Shown here: positions 1 to 11,777 of the stretch, in pieces
Position numbering within the stretch: the stretch's first letter is position 1
Layout: each line of letters opens with the position of its first letter
Assembly: GCA_027924645.1 (NCBI GenBank)
Contig: BSBN01000254.1
Coordinates: 14,330,501-14,394,500 of the forward strand
DNA from: Cunninghamia lanceolata
Lineage: Eukaryota > Streptophyta > Pinopsida > Cupressales > Cupressaceae
Length of the DNA: 64,000 bases
Direction of reading: 5' to 3'
Notes under the pieces: model-generated
Databases searched by the model: none
What the model was told of the DNA's origin: nothing
Seen by the model: only the letters and a program-made list of their open reading frames with translations
Made by a program: the position numbers and the translations under genes

Positions 1-9
1 CATACAAAA

Positions 10-3000
10 ATGAAATTTAAGTTCCAAGGAGCTCTTGTAGCTTCTGTTTTAGAGAATGGTTTGGCTAGAGTAAAGGATATGAATTTGGGCCATGTTGATT
101 TAGATGATTTTTGGGGAAGAATATAATCTAAGAAAAGAACTCCTTTATTAGGGAAAATTGTAAGCAGTGGTCTACATAAGGCTGGCGGCTTCCCGCCTGC
201 TGTGCCTTGTCCTGAGTTAATGGTTGCATGTGCAAATGGTTATTTTCCAGATTCTTAGGAAATAAAAACTCCTAATGGTACTATGGTGCTAAAATTGATT
301 GTGAGTCTGTTGCTCTAGCTCTAGACTTAAAAGAATTCAAGGATGATGATGATGTTTCTGTGACTTTAGCGTAGAATGTCTACAATGAAAAGAAAGACTA
401 GTGTCATACATGCATCGCCAAACATTGGTTGGAAGAAGAAAAGACCGAGAAGTCTCAGCTACCTGCTAATTTGAAAAGAAGCCATTTCAAGGAGGAAATC
501 TCAGATATGATAACCTTGCTAAATAGAGTGATTGCTAGTCTCGAGTCAAAGGTTTTTGAGTTCAGGATGTGTAGGTTTATCCTGTTAATTTGTGGAGATC
601 ACCAAATTGATTGGCCAAAATCATCGGTAGTTGTCTACATGAGCAGTTGATGAATTTTACATGAAGCACAAACTTCCATATGTGTTTTCAGCTACTTTAC
701 ATTTTAGCTCGAAAAGAGGTTGCTTGGCTTGGTTTGAGGACCTAGAGGAGTTCTTCAGCGAGCACGCATGCATATCAAATTTTCCCTCAATTGCAAAAGA
801 ATGAAGGTATTAAAGATTTCCATTTTGTGAATGATGCATTTTCTATGTTGATAGCTAAAAGAATTGATGGCTCAATAGAGAAGAGATTTTTTGTAGAAGC
901 CTTCTCATTGGTCAAAAGCTTCAGGAGTGTCTATGTTTAATTTGACCACTTCTCTTATTTAAGGATTGGGAGTTATGAAGATGCCCCATTAAAATTGCCT
1001 CGGTACCTTTCTGACAAATTGGTATTATTGGAAGTTTGTCACCAAATGGCTATGGTTAATGTCAAGTATCAGGCAATGAAAAAGAAAGGGTATTCATTTC
1101 CTGTGTCTATGTCCTTCTATTCTTGCAAAAATAATGAAGGTGCTCGGAATGTAGTCAAATTATTGTTTGAGTTTAGGCTTTGTAGTCTATCTCCTCGTGC
1201 ATCATTCGACAGTAAGAATTTTATAAAAGAACATATACATGGAGGGGGATCCTACTTACACATTCTTTAGCTTGAAGATTTTTGGGAGGACTATGTTGAC
1301 AAAAGAGAAGTTTAGAAAAGGAAGTGGATGAGGTTGACTATTGATCAAGTTCGTGCTTTCAAGCTGAATATTCAGGTCCCAGATATGATTGATAATTTTT
1401 TAGATCTTCTGAGTGAAGAATATAGTAAAGTGTCTAGGGAATCCCTGCCCCCAATAGATTGGTTAGTAAAAGAAGTCACATATATTATGTTACTATCATT
1501 TCATGTTTTAAGGAGAACTAAAAAAGTGGTTGCAAGTAAAGTCTAGAGAATGCGCTGGCTCATCGACACCTAACGACTTAGCCTCTCAAAATCAAGCCAG
1601 GTCCCAAACTACCACCTCATGCATTAGAGTAGCTAGTTCAGACCTAGCTCTGCAAAGCATTGGTTTGCAACCAAATGGTGATGGTGAGGGTCCTCCTGAG
1701 GAACTTGGCAAATTGAAGATCGCCTGTGAACAAGATGTTCATGTCACAAAAAGGAATACTAGATTGGAAGCCTTATTATCTAAAGCTGACAATGTGCCCT
1801 CATCAAACAATTAGGCAAGTGATTTTGATTCTTTTATCTTCTCACAATTGAGAGATAATTTATCACATTCATTACTTAGTCCACCAAATTCCCCATATCA
1901 GAAAGAGATGCCTGGGCAAAACCCTCATCCTACACCAATAGTGACGACTATTGATGTTGCCAATGCACCAATCTCATCCCCAAACTGGTTAAAGAAGGTA
2001 ATTCAAAAGAAGAAGATATGCACTGTTTTGCCCGATGATGGCATTGATACTGCTGCTAATTTGTTGCAGATGGTTCCAAAACCAAAATGTACAAAAAGGA
2101 TGTCTAGGATGGTAATTGATGCCACCTCGGGGAATCAATTTTTAGAGATTGTAGACCCACTAGTTGAGAAAAATAAAGATGAAATAATTGAGGTTGATTT
2201 TAGAGTAAGCCGAGTGGATCTGGGACCATCAACCACCGAAGGTGATCTGTACCACATGCACTATGCAGTGCGCAACATTTCTAAAAGAGTGAAAGATTTG
2301 CAAGATAAAAATTCAAAGTTACTAGCACATGTAAGTTGTATGTCCTCCTTCACTAATTCAATTACTGAGGTAATTAGTCCATCTGTTGGAACTTCCTCCA
2401 CTGTTAAAACTCCCACTCTTGACCCAAATCTGCTTCAACAAATTAGAACTTCTTTGTTTCTAAGGCAAGCTATGGAGCAATGGACTGAAAAGATGATATT
2501 TGACAGTCTCATATTTATTGAAGTAGTGAAATTGTTTGATTCTATTCATGCTAAGAGAGAAGTTTTAATAGTAGAATTTGAGAAGGTCCGGAGTGATCGC
2601 CATACTTTGAACTTACTCTCTAAGGAAGTATGGGAAATTGCTAGCATGGACCCTGGCATCCTAATGGCTGAATAAGTCATAGCTAACCCCAAAGAATTAG
2701 ATACTGATGTGGGTTGATACATTGGAATAAAAGATTTGTGTGGTTGTAGCAATTGAAGAGGAAATAGAAAAAGTGATGGCAATTTATTACAAAGAAATGA
2801 TAAGAATCAAGAGGGACTTTGCTGCTTTGGATGCAGAAGCCAATGGGTCTGATGATGAAAAGTTGTTGGATGTGAAGATAATCAAGCAAAATTTCAAGAA
2901 GGTGGTGATAGGGGTTATAGTGAATTATAGTACAATTACAGGAGAGTAATTGGACATACTTTCTAAGATCATAGCTTATATTAGCACTTATAAAAATGGC

Positions 3001-3246
3001 ATTGAGGAGATACATCAGAAAGTGACTAACATTGACAAAGCTATCATGAAAAGGAAACATCAAATCAACATGACTAGATCTCCACTTGGCATGGTATTAA
3101 CACTAGTTATCAACAAATATAGAGCATATAAAGCCAGATTGCAAGCACAGGTACCTCAAGTGGTGGAAAGTGTCACTAAGTTAGGTGAGCAGTTGAGGGA
3201 AAATGAAGAAATGGATGAGATGGACGATGGCGACATGAACTTGTAG
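10..3246 (+). pseudogene. Decayed long ORF of unknown family, coiled-coil rich, probably transposon-derived
   Basis: A protein-coding signal runs left to right through this interval but is broken by several frame changes (roughly near 285, 430-990, 1530 and 2700) and stops. Readable pieces include an early block with GGFPPAVPCPEL and LMVACANGYFPDS (about 190-255), a block with DMITLLNRV (about 505-530), KLPRYLSDKLVLLE (about 992-1033), and a long open stretch at about 1848-2675. The later part is rich in Lys, Glu and Leu with heptad-like spacing, and the end is acidic (EEMDEMDDGDMNL). I do not recognise a catalytic domain. Low-complexity linkers, coiled coils and an acidic tail suit an extra ORF of a plant retroelement or a lineage-specific family. 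The first codons may lie outside the window. I am confident that it was once coding and unsure what it was. Confidence 0.5.
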
Positions 3247-4039
3247 ATCTTGAATTTATTTAGTGTTTTATATTTACAATATTATCTTTTATTTTCTCTA
3301 AAACTATTGGCTCTGGAGGGCCCCCTTTTATTATTATTACTGTTTAAAGATCTTTTAATTGGCTATTTGAAGAAGCCATTATGGTTTTTCTAGATAGTTA
3401 TGGTTTGGCTCAGCTATATATTCTGAATGGCTAGTCTAACTAAAGAGGTTCTTTTTGGTAAAATTTGGTTTTTCTGGGAAGGGTGATAGCTAAATTTTGT
3501 TTGTGACTTCTATGATATATGAAATATAGCTAATATAGTGGAGTTTCAGGTGATCATGGACTTTGCACCGTGATTGTTTGAATTTATGTTCTTCCTATGT
3601 TGAATATTGTTCTATTGATGTTAATGATGTTCATATATTATAGTGGTTGGATGTTATTGATTATCGCTCACTGCTTCAAATAATTTATCTTTTGGTATTT
3701 TATCTCAAGGTGGTGATTTCATGTGTATGCATAGTATTCTAAATATTCCATTATGATTGGGAGTCTGTGAACTTCTTGTGTTGGTGTTAGAATTGTAAAT
3801 TCACCTTTATAGCTTTCTGGTTAAAAGCTATACCTTTATCTTGCTTTCTGGTTAAAAGCAACCTCAAGTTTATATTCCTCAGAATATCTATGGAAGGTAG
3901 TTGCACCTTGTTAAATAAGCAGAGAGTCGGTGTAAAATACCAATATATTAGGCTCAACTGTTGATTACATTTGTCACTTGTCTGAGCATGAGTATATAGA
4001 GTTAGGTGACAAATATATCAACCAATATATATACCTCTG

Positions 4040-4081
<42 letters not shown>

Positions 4082-5125
4082 CATATATACATTTATCAAG
4101 TAGGTCCTTGCATTAACAAACCCTTGTGTATAATCTTCTCCATGGCTGCCCTACCTGCAACAAAAAAAAGGAGAAAATAGAGCATTGTAGAAGAAACAAA
4201 TGAGAAGAGAAGGTAAATGAAAATAGGGTTAGGGAAAAGAAGTATAGAAAATAAATTAGGTTGCATTAGGGTTAGAATAGATAAATGGGGGAGAAAAGAA
4301 AATTGTATCTTATTTTTATTTTCTCGAAGTGCACGTGAATTTTTATTCCCCACTTTTATTTTGAAATTTATTTCTTCTTGAGTTACTCCTCCTCCCTTTA
4401 ATGTTATTTAACATTTGGTGACAATGGGAGGGAGTGGGTTTTATTATTTTTAAACTAGGTAATTATTGTAGCTAGTGATTTAAACCATTTTAATTGTTCT
4501 AGGGGTCCTAATGGGGAATTAAGTAAATGCTTTTGAAATTAATTTAGGTGTTAGGTTTTATTATTTTAATTTAATGTCTTCTATGATGTAGTTATTCTAA
4601 TTAATTTTATTTAATCTAATGGGCTAGGATAAATGTGTTTTGTGATAATAATTAATTTAATTAGGTGTATTTTATATTTAATTAGTTTAAATTTGAAAGG
4701 CTTAGTAGGAGTTATTTTTAATTATTTTCCCTGAATACTCTAGAGGCATTATGTTGCCGAAATTTGTCCAAAATAATATGGGTAACTTAGTGATTTATTT
4801 TCCTATCTGTTTTATTGCAATTTAATTATCATTAGATTTAATCATGATCTAGATGTATTTAATTTAATTATATTTCTTTATAGTTCCTAGGGTTTGATTT
4901 TGACCATGTCAAGATCACTTCACTTAGAAAACTTAGGGTTAAACTCGAAATTGAATCTAACCCTAATGACGATGTTCCTCACATCGCATAAACCCCCTTA
5001 GTAGACTACCATATCGCAAGGGATGTAAAAGGACTTTGCAATACCCTAACTTGCACTGAGGTCTTCGTCTTCATACATTTGTCTTTGAGCGCACATGTTG
5101 CATGCGAGGGGGGTTTTAGAGTCGA
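3247..5125. other. AT-rich spacer without a recognisable gene
   Basis: No ORF here looks coding. The stretch is AT-rich, with T- and A-runs and many TTAATT words. It contains a short direct duplication around 3811-3866 (GCTTTCTGGTTAAAAGC twice) and the TA/GA microsatellite listed separately. Around 4410-4430 the text AACA followed by TTTGGTGACAATGGGAGG resembles an LTR 3' end plus primer-binding site, but no matching LTR copy is visible, so this is not called. Confidence 0.5.
4018..4092. repeat. Compound (TA)n/(GA)n microsatellite
   Basis: A run of alternating TA is followed directly by about ten GA dinucleotides and then another short TA stretch. It is plain simple-sequence DNA in the AT-rich spacer. 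Confidence 0.9.
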
Positions 5126-5214
5126 GTGGGAAAAGTTTTTGATGTTTCATGTCATGATTACATGGCAAATGTGGACATGACACGTGTTGTGTGTTGTGAG
5201 CACATGGGAAATGT

Positions 5215-5343
5215 GGGCATGAAAAAAGGTGAACTACATACTCCTATTGGATGTGATGACGAGGAGAGCCCTAGCATATCTAAAATTTTTGAAGAAGAAG
5301 AACCTCAACATCAATAATTCAAGAGGTCTATGCATGTTAGGCA
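5215..5343 (+). pseudogene. Old Ty1/copia fragment, left part (integrase-RT linker)
   Basis: This piece reads as the acidic linker between integrase and reverse transcriptase of a copia polyprotein (DDEESPSISKIFEEEEPQ, then basic residues ending MHVR). It is cut by the younger copia at 5344. If the 51-kb insert and one 5-bp duplication are removed, the frame runs directly into the RT start at 56811. The 3-base overlap of the reading frame across the junction is the evidence that both belong to one older element. One stop lies in the linker. Confidence 0.6.
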
Positions 5344-6686
5344 TGTTGCAAATATGTGTCTAGGGGGTGTTGTCAATGATGTCAACATATCCTTGTTGCC
5401 ATTGGTGTCAATTGTATCCTATTTTGTTGTCTGTATAGAAGACCAGATTGTTGATGATATTGAGAAAATTAATGACAATCATTGCATGTGGACCATATGG
5501 TTGTTTAGAGGATTGTCAAAGGTTGCTCAAGTTAAGAATTGAGAAGTCTTCATGAAGATTTGAAGAAGTTATGGCCATTTAAGTAGAACCAGATTTTGCA
5601 GTATTTAGAAGAGATAGTGTGATAATAAGTTGGTCCAGATTGCTCTGCAATGAAATACTATGGTCTGCGGATCTAAAGACATGTTTAGGAAGTTAGTGTG
5701 TATCATCAACTCCAATGGTTCATGGTTTGGAGGTCCGCAAGCTATCTTTCTAGTTTGAAAGTCATGACAAATAGTGTTCTTGAGGTTCTGGAGGAAGATA
5801 CAAATGATTCTAGTAATTTGTTTTAGAGTGAATGTTATTAGTGATTTCAATGTGCTTGTGGAGGTCTCTGGACTGTGTGGCTACTATGTTGAAGGTCCAC
5901 ATTGAAGTTTGAGCTTGATTGATTGAAGATTTCTTCTTTGAGTTTGATGTTCTTCCCTGTCTTGCCCAACTAGATGATCCTAGCATGTTGTGGATGATCT
6001 AAGAGCATTTTATGAAGTGTGGTGTGGTTGTAGAAGAAGATTCAAGTCTCTGTTGTGTTTTGTCGATAGTGTGATAATCTACGTCTAGTTTAGCTGACCT
6101 TGTTGATCATTCCAAGGTTGATGAAGCATATAAATACTTGTTGAAGAGTTGTTGAAAAGCATCCTTGTATACAATGAATTAAATATGAAGAAAGTATCAA
6201 AAGCAGAGCAGAGAAGAAGAGGAGTGAAGGGAGTATAGAGTGAAGAGTTAGTGAAGAAGAATTTCAAGATAAGAGCAGAATTTTTTGAGCCTTCAAAGGG
6301 ATTGATTCAGGCATGAATGTAGATGCTATTTCTGAGTTCATTATATCTATGTAAATCATAATTTCTTATAGGTAGTGAGCCTCTTCTTGAGCAGTGAGCT
6401 CTGGACAATGCACCCAAAGGCATGTGCCTTCTATTTTCTTAAGTACTTTTAACATGGTACACATTTTTGTGGGGTAACCCCCATTTTGGTTTTTCCCTTA
6501 ACCAAGTTTTCCACGTCAAAATTCTAGTGTTATGTGTTCATGTTATTTCTGCTCATGTGTTGATTTATACTTAAATGTCTTCACAATTAATCTGATTATA
6601 AAGAATATTTAAAAGGTTCATAAAAGATTAAAATTTAGGGACAACTAATTCATCCCCTCTCTCTATTGTCCAGACTATTACCAACA
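5344..6686 (+). repeat. Copia 5' LTR
   Basis: It starts TGTTGCAAATATG and ends ACCAACA. It is the counterpart of 55461-56805, with shared blocks along its whole length such as the GTTGATGAAGCATATAAATA region. That block contains a TATAAATA-like TATA box near 6126. Divergence from the partner is easily seen by eye, including several changes in the first 60 bases. Confidence 0.9.
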
Positions 6687-6688
6687 AC

Positions 6689-6702
6689 TAGTATTAGAGC
6701 CA
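6689..6702 (+). promoter_or_regulatory. Copia primer-binding site (initiator tRNA-Met type)
   Basis: TAGTATTAGAGCCA lies 2 bases after the LTR end. The usual plant copia PBS is TGGTATCAGAGC. The two differences are a G-to-A and a C-to-T, the same decay seen across the element. Confidence 0.75.
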
Positions 6703-6743
6703 AGTTCCTCTAAAAGAAGCCCAATCGCTTGAGGAGATCCAAG

Positions 6744-7640
6744 ATGTCAATCTACAAGAAGGAAAGTCTAAGATTTGATGGAACAAATTACTCCCTCTAG
6801 AAGGTACGCATGTAGTGTCATCTAGAATGTATGGGTGATGGCTTTTGGACAATAACCAAGAATGTGTATAAGATTCTGAAGAATGGACCTTCAAATATAG
6901 ATGAACTCAAAGATGCTGAACGCAACACTTGAGCCAAAGAAGCATTGTTAAGTGCCCTATCTAATACCAAATTGGAAAATGTCCTGGATTTGCAAACTAC
7001 TCATGAAATCTGGAGTAAATTAGAAAATTTGTATGAAGGTGACAAATATGTTAAATGTGCCGAGCTACAAAGCCTTAAGGGTAAATATGAAAGATCGGCA
7101 ATGAGTAAAGATGAAAACATTACTTCCTACATGCAGAAAGTAAATGAACTTGTGACCGGTATTAGAAATGCAGGTGGAGTATTGGATGAATAAGAAATTG
7201 TTGCCAAGGTGCTCAGGTCCTTACCTACAGCTTACAAGAACAAGGCTGTAGCCATTGAAGAAATTAGGACAGTAACAATAGTCACAAGGGACCAGTTAGT
7301 TGGCAAGCTTTCAACATTTGAAATGAGCGAGTTTGGTGATTCTCTTCCTAAGTCTGAATCTGCATTCAAGGCCAGTGTGTATGGAAAGCAAAGATATGAT
7401 CCAGGTGAAAGCTCTTCTGCAAGATCAAAAAGATTTGTGAAGACAAGGAAGGATCTTGAAGATATTGAAACATAAATTGCAGATCTTAAAGCTCTCATTG
7501 CCAAACACGATGCTAAGAGGAGCCAGTAAGTATGAAGGAAATTTGCCACTCAAATTTTTTGCTTGTAATAAGATTGGTCATTTTGCCTCAAGGTGTTTAG
7601 AGAGGTTTTCAAAACCAAACCCTAATAGGTACAAGGGTTA
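6744..7640 (+). pseudogene. Copia gag (decayed)
   Basis: The likely start is the ATG at 6744 (MSIYKKESLRFDGTNYS), which has the usual plant copia opening where the target motif F-D-G-T-N-Y is followed by a Trp, here replaced by a stop. The UBN2-like gag core follows (ALSNTKLENVLDLQTTHEIW, then YMQKVNELV, then LRSLPTAYK). A degenerate zinc knuckle, CNKIGHFASRC, lies near 7560-7595 and has lost its first Cys spacing. Stops occur near 6798, 6810, 6930 and 7191, and the frame changes between 7475 and 7540. In the intact element this would be the capsid/nucleocapsid part of one gag-pol polyprotein. Confidence 0.8.
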
Positions 7641-7719
7641 AAAGAATTGATACTATGTCCAAGAAGCTAGAGAAGAAGGAGTCACAGATGATGAATCTAA
7701 TCACGAAGAAGGTGATTGG

Positions 7720-7926
7720 GTGTTCATTGCTATTGAAAAAAAAGATCCAATATCTACCGAATCAACTAGCTGTACAAATGTGGAAAGTGCCTTGGCTACT
7801 CAATTTGTTGAAAAGGATGAATGGGTGATTAATAGTGGATGTTCTCATCATATGATTGGTGATAAGAGTAAGTTTGTGAGTTTTGAAAATTATGAAGGAG
7901 GACTTGTGAAATTTGGATACAACTGA
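7720..7926 (+). pseudogene. Copia aspartic protease (catalytic Asp lost)
   Basis: The segment contains the plant copia protease signature as WVINSGCSHHMIGD. The family motif has D-S-G-C; here the catalytic Asp codon at 7831-7833 is AAT (Asn), a G-to-A change. The fragment ends at a TGA at 7924-7926. The protease would normally release gag and pol products from the polyprotein. With Asn at this place it should be inactive. Confidence 0.8.
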
Positions 7927-9135
7927 GCTAGTAGAATCTGTTTTAAAGGATCTATCTATTTTGATGGTAAGAATAGGGCCAATAATGTTCTGTATGTGGA
8001 AGGACTAAAGCATAATCTTCTCAGTGTTGGACAATTGGTTGACAAGGGTTATGATCTTTGTTTCAAGGATGGAAAATGTAGAATCTTGGAAAGCTCTAGA
8101 ACTAAAATTGCTTCTAGTACTCAGACTAAAAGTAACATCTTTCACTTAATTAGTTCTGGCAAAAGTTGTTTAATTTCTCAAACATATCAAAGTTGGTTAT
8201 GGCATAGGAGCATGTGTCATGTGAATTTTGATAACATTGTCAAAATAAGTTCCACTCAAGTTGTAAGAGATCTTCCAAGACTTGTGAAACCTGATAGTAT
8301 ATGTAGAGAATATCAATTGGGTAAACATAAAAAAAATTTATTCAAAAGTAAGGAACGAGGTTCAAGTGGGAGATTGGAACTGGTACATACTAATCTCTAT
8401 GGTCTTGCTAGAATTAGGAGTGTGCAAGGAGACAAATATTTCATGTTGCTGATTGATGATTACTCTCGGATGATGTGGGTAACTTTCCTAAAAGAAAAAT
8501 TAGAAGCTCTTGATAAGTTTAAGGTGTTCAAGATGATGGTTGAAAATGAGATTGGTGGAAAATTGAAATGTCTGAGATCTAACAGAGGTGGAGAATTCAC
8601 TTCCAGTGAGTTTGATGCTTTTGTGAAAAGCATGGAATAAAAAGACAATTATCTACTCCGAGGACTCCTCAACAAAATAGAGTTGTGGAAAGGAAGAATC
8701 ATAGCAATCAAGATGATGCCAGGACCATGATGATGGAAACAAATGTTCCTCAAGTTTATTGGAGGGAAGCTGTGAATACTGCTGTCTACACTCTTAACCA
8801 AGTGCAGATCAAAGGAAATTCTAGTAAAACTCCTCATGAACTATGGTTTGGTCATCCTCCTATTGTGAGATATTTCAGAGCTTTTGGTAGTAAATGCTAT
8901 ATCAAAAGAGATGAGGATTTAGGCAAGTTTGATGCAAGAAGTGATGAAGGAATATTCTTAGGATACTCTACTCAAAGTAAGGCTTACTGGCGCTTCAACA
9001 AGAGATTGAAAAAGATTATTGAAAGTGCTAATGTTAAAGTTGATGAAAGCAAAGAAGGTCAATCCAAGTATTGTGGATATGATTTAGATGATCAAGATGA
9101 AAGTCAAAGTCAAGGAAGGCAAGATCGAATTTAGA
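7927..9135 (+). pseudogene. Copia integrase (two catalytic Asp lost)
   Basis: The pre-integrase zinc region is visible as NLLSVGQLVDKGYDL followed by LWHRSMCHVNFDNI and a C-x2-E-Y-type pair (the second Cys changed). The catalytic core follows: RLELVHTNLYG (first Asp is now Asn at 8392-8394), DDYSRMMWV, then LRSNRGGEF (second Asp is now Asn at 8581-8583). A stop and a frame change lie near 8640-8690. The C-terminal part continues with TPHELWFGHPP, FGSKCYIKRDEDLGKFDAR and GIFLGYS. The domain order and these motifs are those of Ty1/copia integrase. Both lost Asp codons are GAY to AAY changes. Confidence 0.85.
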
Positions 9136-9555
9136 CTTAGATTTAGATTGATCCTATAACTCCAGTAACTCAAGAGATTAGTGTAGAAGATGATGAACAA
9201 GTTCAAGAACTAGAAGTTCAAACAATTCCCAAAACCCCCAGGTATGTAAGAATGAATCATCCTAAAGATCAAATCATAGGAGATAAAAATAGAGGTGTTC
9301 GAACTAGGAGAAGAGTTGCTGAAGATCAAGAAGAGATTTGTTTGATTTCAAAGATTGAACCCAAATCAGTAAGTGAAGCTTACAATGATGAAAACTGGGT
9401 TAAGGCAATGGAAGAAGAATTGATGCAAATTGAAAAGAATCACACTTGGGATCTTGTTCCTAGACCTGAGGACAAAAATGTGATTGAAACCAAATGGGTC
9501 TTCTAGAATAAACTGAATGAAGATGGTGAGGTTGTAAGAAAAAAGGTAAGGTTGG
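9136..9555 (+). pseudogene. Copia linker and start of reverse transcriptase, cut by the Tat insertion
   Basis: After integrase comes the acidic linker and then the RT start, recognisable as SVSEAYNDENWVKAMEEE, TWDLVPRPEDKNVIETKWVF and an interrupted KLNEDGEVVRKK. The sequence stops at the 5-bp GTTGG duplication (9551-9555). The matching continuation starts at 53825. When one duplication copy is dropped the RT frame is preserved across the join, which shows that the 44-kb insert is a simple target-site insertion. Stops occur at 9132 and near 9504. Confidence 0.85.
9551..9555. repeat. Target-site duplication GTTGG (left copy, Tat element)
   Basis: GTTGG directly precedes the TGTAG start of the left Tat LTR and recurs at 53825-53829 directly after the right LTR. 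Confidence 0.9.
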
Positions 9556-10633
9556 TGTAGATTAGGTAAACAAATGAGGTTGAAAATACAAACTAAATGC
9601 ATAAAAACACACAAAGTTATACCTTCACATGTAGACCCAATCCCATCAAGGGAAGAGGAAACTATGCACCCAAAAAAGCTCCTAAGACATGATATTCCCT
9701 AGATTAAGATTTCAAATGTGAAATGCTACTCTAATTATGCAACTCACAATTCTAGCTCAGTAGTCATTTGGACATGGTAACTTTGCTTAAAGATTGGATC
9801 CTCAAATGGGTTGAGAGATGTTGTATTTATAGACTTTTGGAAGGGATTTTGATCCAATGGTGGAGATTGATTTGAAAGATCAATGGTGGAGGACACAAGT
9901 GATGTGGAGGGCCTAGATTCAATCTTGGAGAAATGGAGGGCTATGAATAAAAGTAAATCTTTTATTCATTTTGGGAAAATGAGTTATTAAATGAGTATGG
10001 AGGTGAAGGATTATTTTTGAATTAAAGATTCATATGGGGAATGTAAAATGAATAAAAAATTCATTTTAGGATAAGTGGAGATAAATGAGGTATGGGGATG
10101 CAAGGGGAATTAATTGTGATGTGGGATGTTTTTAAAATAAAAAATTGACTTAGGTGGATTTATTTCAATTTTTTATTTGGAGGATGTTGGGAAGGGTGTT
10201 AAACTAGGTTTGACCACCCAAATTAGAGGTTTAGGATTAATTAAATATAGGTTTTATTTAATCAACCCTAGGGCTAGGATGAGGTAGGCTAGGGTAGGTA
10301 ATTAAATAATAGCTATTTAATTGTCTAGGGTAGGGATAGGTTAATTAATAGGTTGAATTAATTAGTTAAACATGGTTTAGCTAATTAATTGGATTTAGTG
10401 AAAAGGGGGAAATTGATTAAATAAATATTGCATATTTATTAAATCAATTGGCTAAGGTTTGGACTATCGAATTAATGAAATTAATTCAATTTTGGGGGTA
10501 AAATGATGTGAATTTGGGAAATGGAGGGATAATTAATTAAATACAAATTTAATTAATTGGTTAGAAGGGAAATTGGTGCGTTTAGGGATGTTAGGAGTTG
10601 GTTTGATAGTCGAGACATTTTTAGGTGTCTACA
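9556..10633 (-). repeat. Tat 3' LTR
   Basis: On the plus strand it runs from TGTAGATTAGG to TTAGGTGTCTACA and matches 52743-53824 along its length. I estimate 95-97% identity by eye. A TATTTATAG word near 9825 is present in both copies. Confidence 0.92.
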
Positions 10634-10646
10634 TTTGCTCCTCTTT
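10634..10646 (-). promoter_or_regulatory. Tat polypurine tract
   Basis: On the minus strand AAAGAGGAGCAAA directly abuts the TGTAGAC start of the 3' LTR. This is where plus-strand DNA synthesis is primed, and it fixes the element's orientation. Confidence 0.8.
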
Positions 10647-11129
10647 GACATGGCGTTAGGACCTAGGAGGGAAGTGGCATCAGGTTGAAAAAAAATATGC
10701 CCCAGCTGCCTAGAGGGAATGAGATGGGTAAGGGATGCCCCCTCGAGAGGTCGACGAGAAAATAATTTTTTTTAGGCGAGTTCTCGAAAGGATGTGACAA
10801 GAGTGAAAGTTGGATAGGGGATGGAAAAAGAAGATGGCAGGAAGAAAAATAGAGAAAAAAGGCTAAGATCTGCACCCTGGAGGAAAAAGAGGGGGTGGAA
10901 GAATGACATGGCCCACTATATTAGGAAAAGTGGGCCCTTAGGGTGCCACATTTGCACACTTTGACTTTAGAGAAGGAGCGAAGGAGAGATGGCAGAGTGC
11001 AACCCCCAGTTCCCTTGACTTTGACACATCTCAGAGTGGTTCTGATCGTTTGGTCAGGCACCGGAGGCTAGACCCCAGGTAGGGTCTAACCCTGAATTTT
11101 TCATTTTTGTTTTTATGTTGCTTTTTTTT
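10647..11129. other. Tat 3' untranslated stretch
   Basis: G-rich on the plus strand, with runs such as GGAAAAAGAGGGGG near 10880, and no convincing ORF. It lies between the purine tract and the GCGCCA-word array. Confidence 0.5.
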
Positions 11130-11665
11130 GGGTTTGGGAAATAGGGTTAGTGCGCGTAGTGCCAAAAGTTAGGTGGTTTAGCGCCATCCTCTGGATTGGC
11201 ACTATCCACCAGGGTAGGGTTAGGGCAGTTTGTTGCCATTTACCTGGTATTTTAGTGCCATCTTCTTAAGTAGCGCCATTTTTAGAAGAAATGGGTTTTA
11301 GTAGTTTAGCGCCAAATTGGTGCTAGGGTAGCGCTATTTTCTGGAGTAGCGCCATTTAGGGTAGTAGCGCTATTTTGAAATCTAGCACCATATAGGGGTT
11401 TAGCGTAATAAAGGATATTAGCACTCTTGGTGGAATTAGTGCTATTCCTTGGATTAGCACTAAATTGCAGGGTGACACCATTTGGTAAAATAGTGCTATG
11501 TACATTGCGCAGTAGCACCATGTTTGGAATTAGTGCAAAGTGGTTTGCGCAGTAGCATTATTTTCTGAAATAGCACTATTTAGAGGAAGTAGTAGCGCCA
11601 TTTTGAAAATGATGCAAAGCGTTGTCTATTTTGGTGCTAAATGATTCTAGCTTTTTAGACATTAG
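11130..11665. repeat. Irregular array of TAGCGCCA-type words
   Basis: Words of the form TAGCGCCAT, TAGCGCTATT, TAGCACCAT and TAGTGCTA recur more than twenty times, separated by roughly 10-35 variable bases. The spacers are not copies of one another, so this is not an ordinary tandem repeat. Related words occur in the Tat leader at 51960-52680 and near 42740-42800. Confidence 0.75.
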
Positions 11666-11777
11666 AAGAAATGGGTTCATTCAGAAAAAGATAGGTTGAT
11701 ATTTAACCAAAAAGTTGTGGATGTAGGATACGACATTATTTATAGTGTATTCACGCAAGTGACGAGTTCCATCCGTG

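Noticed and set aside
4410..4430. LTR end plus PBS (AACA then TTTGGTGACAATGGGAGG)
   Set aside because: Only weak similarity to a PBS, no partner LTR and no gag downstream.
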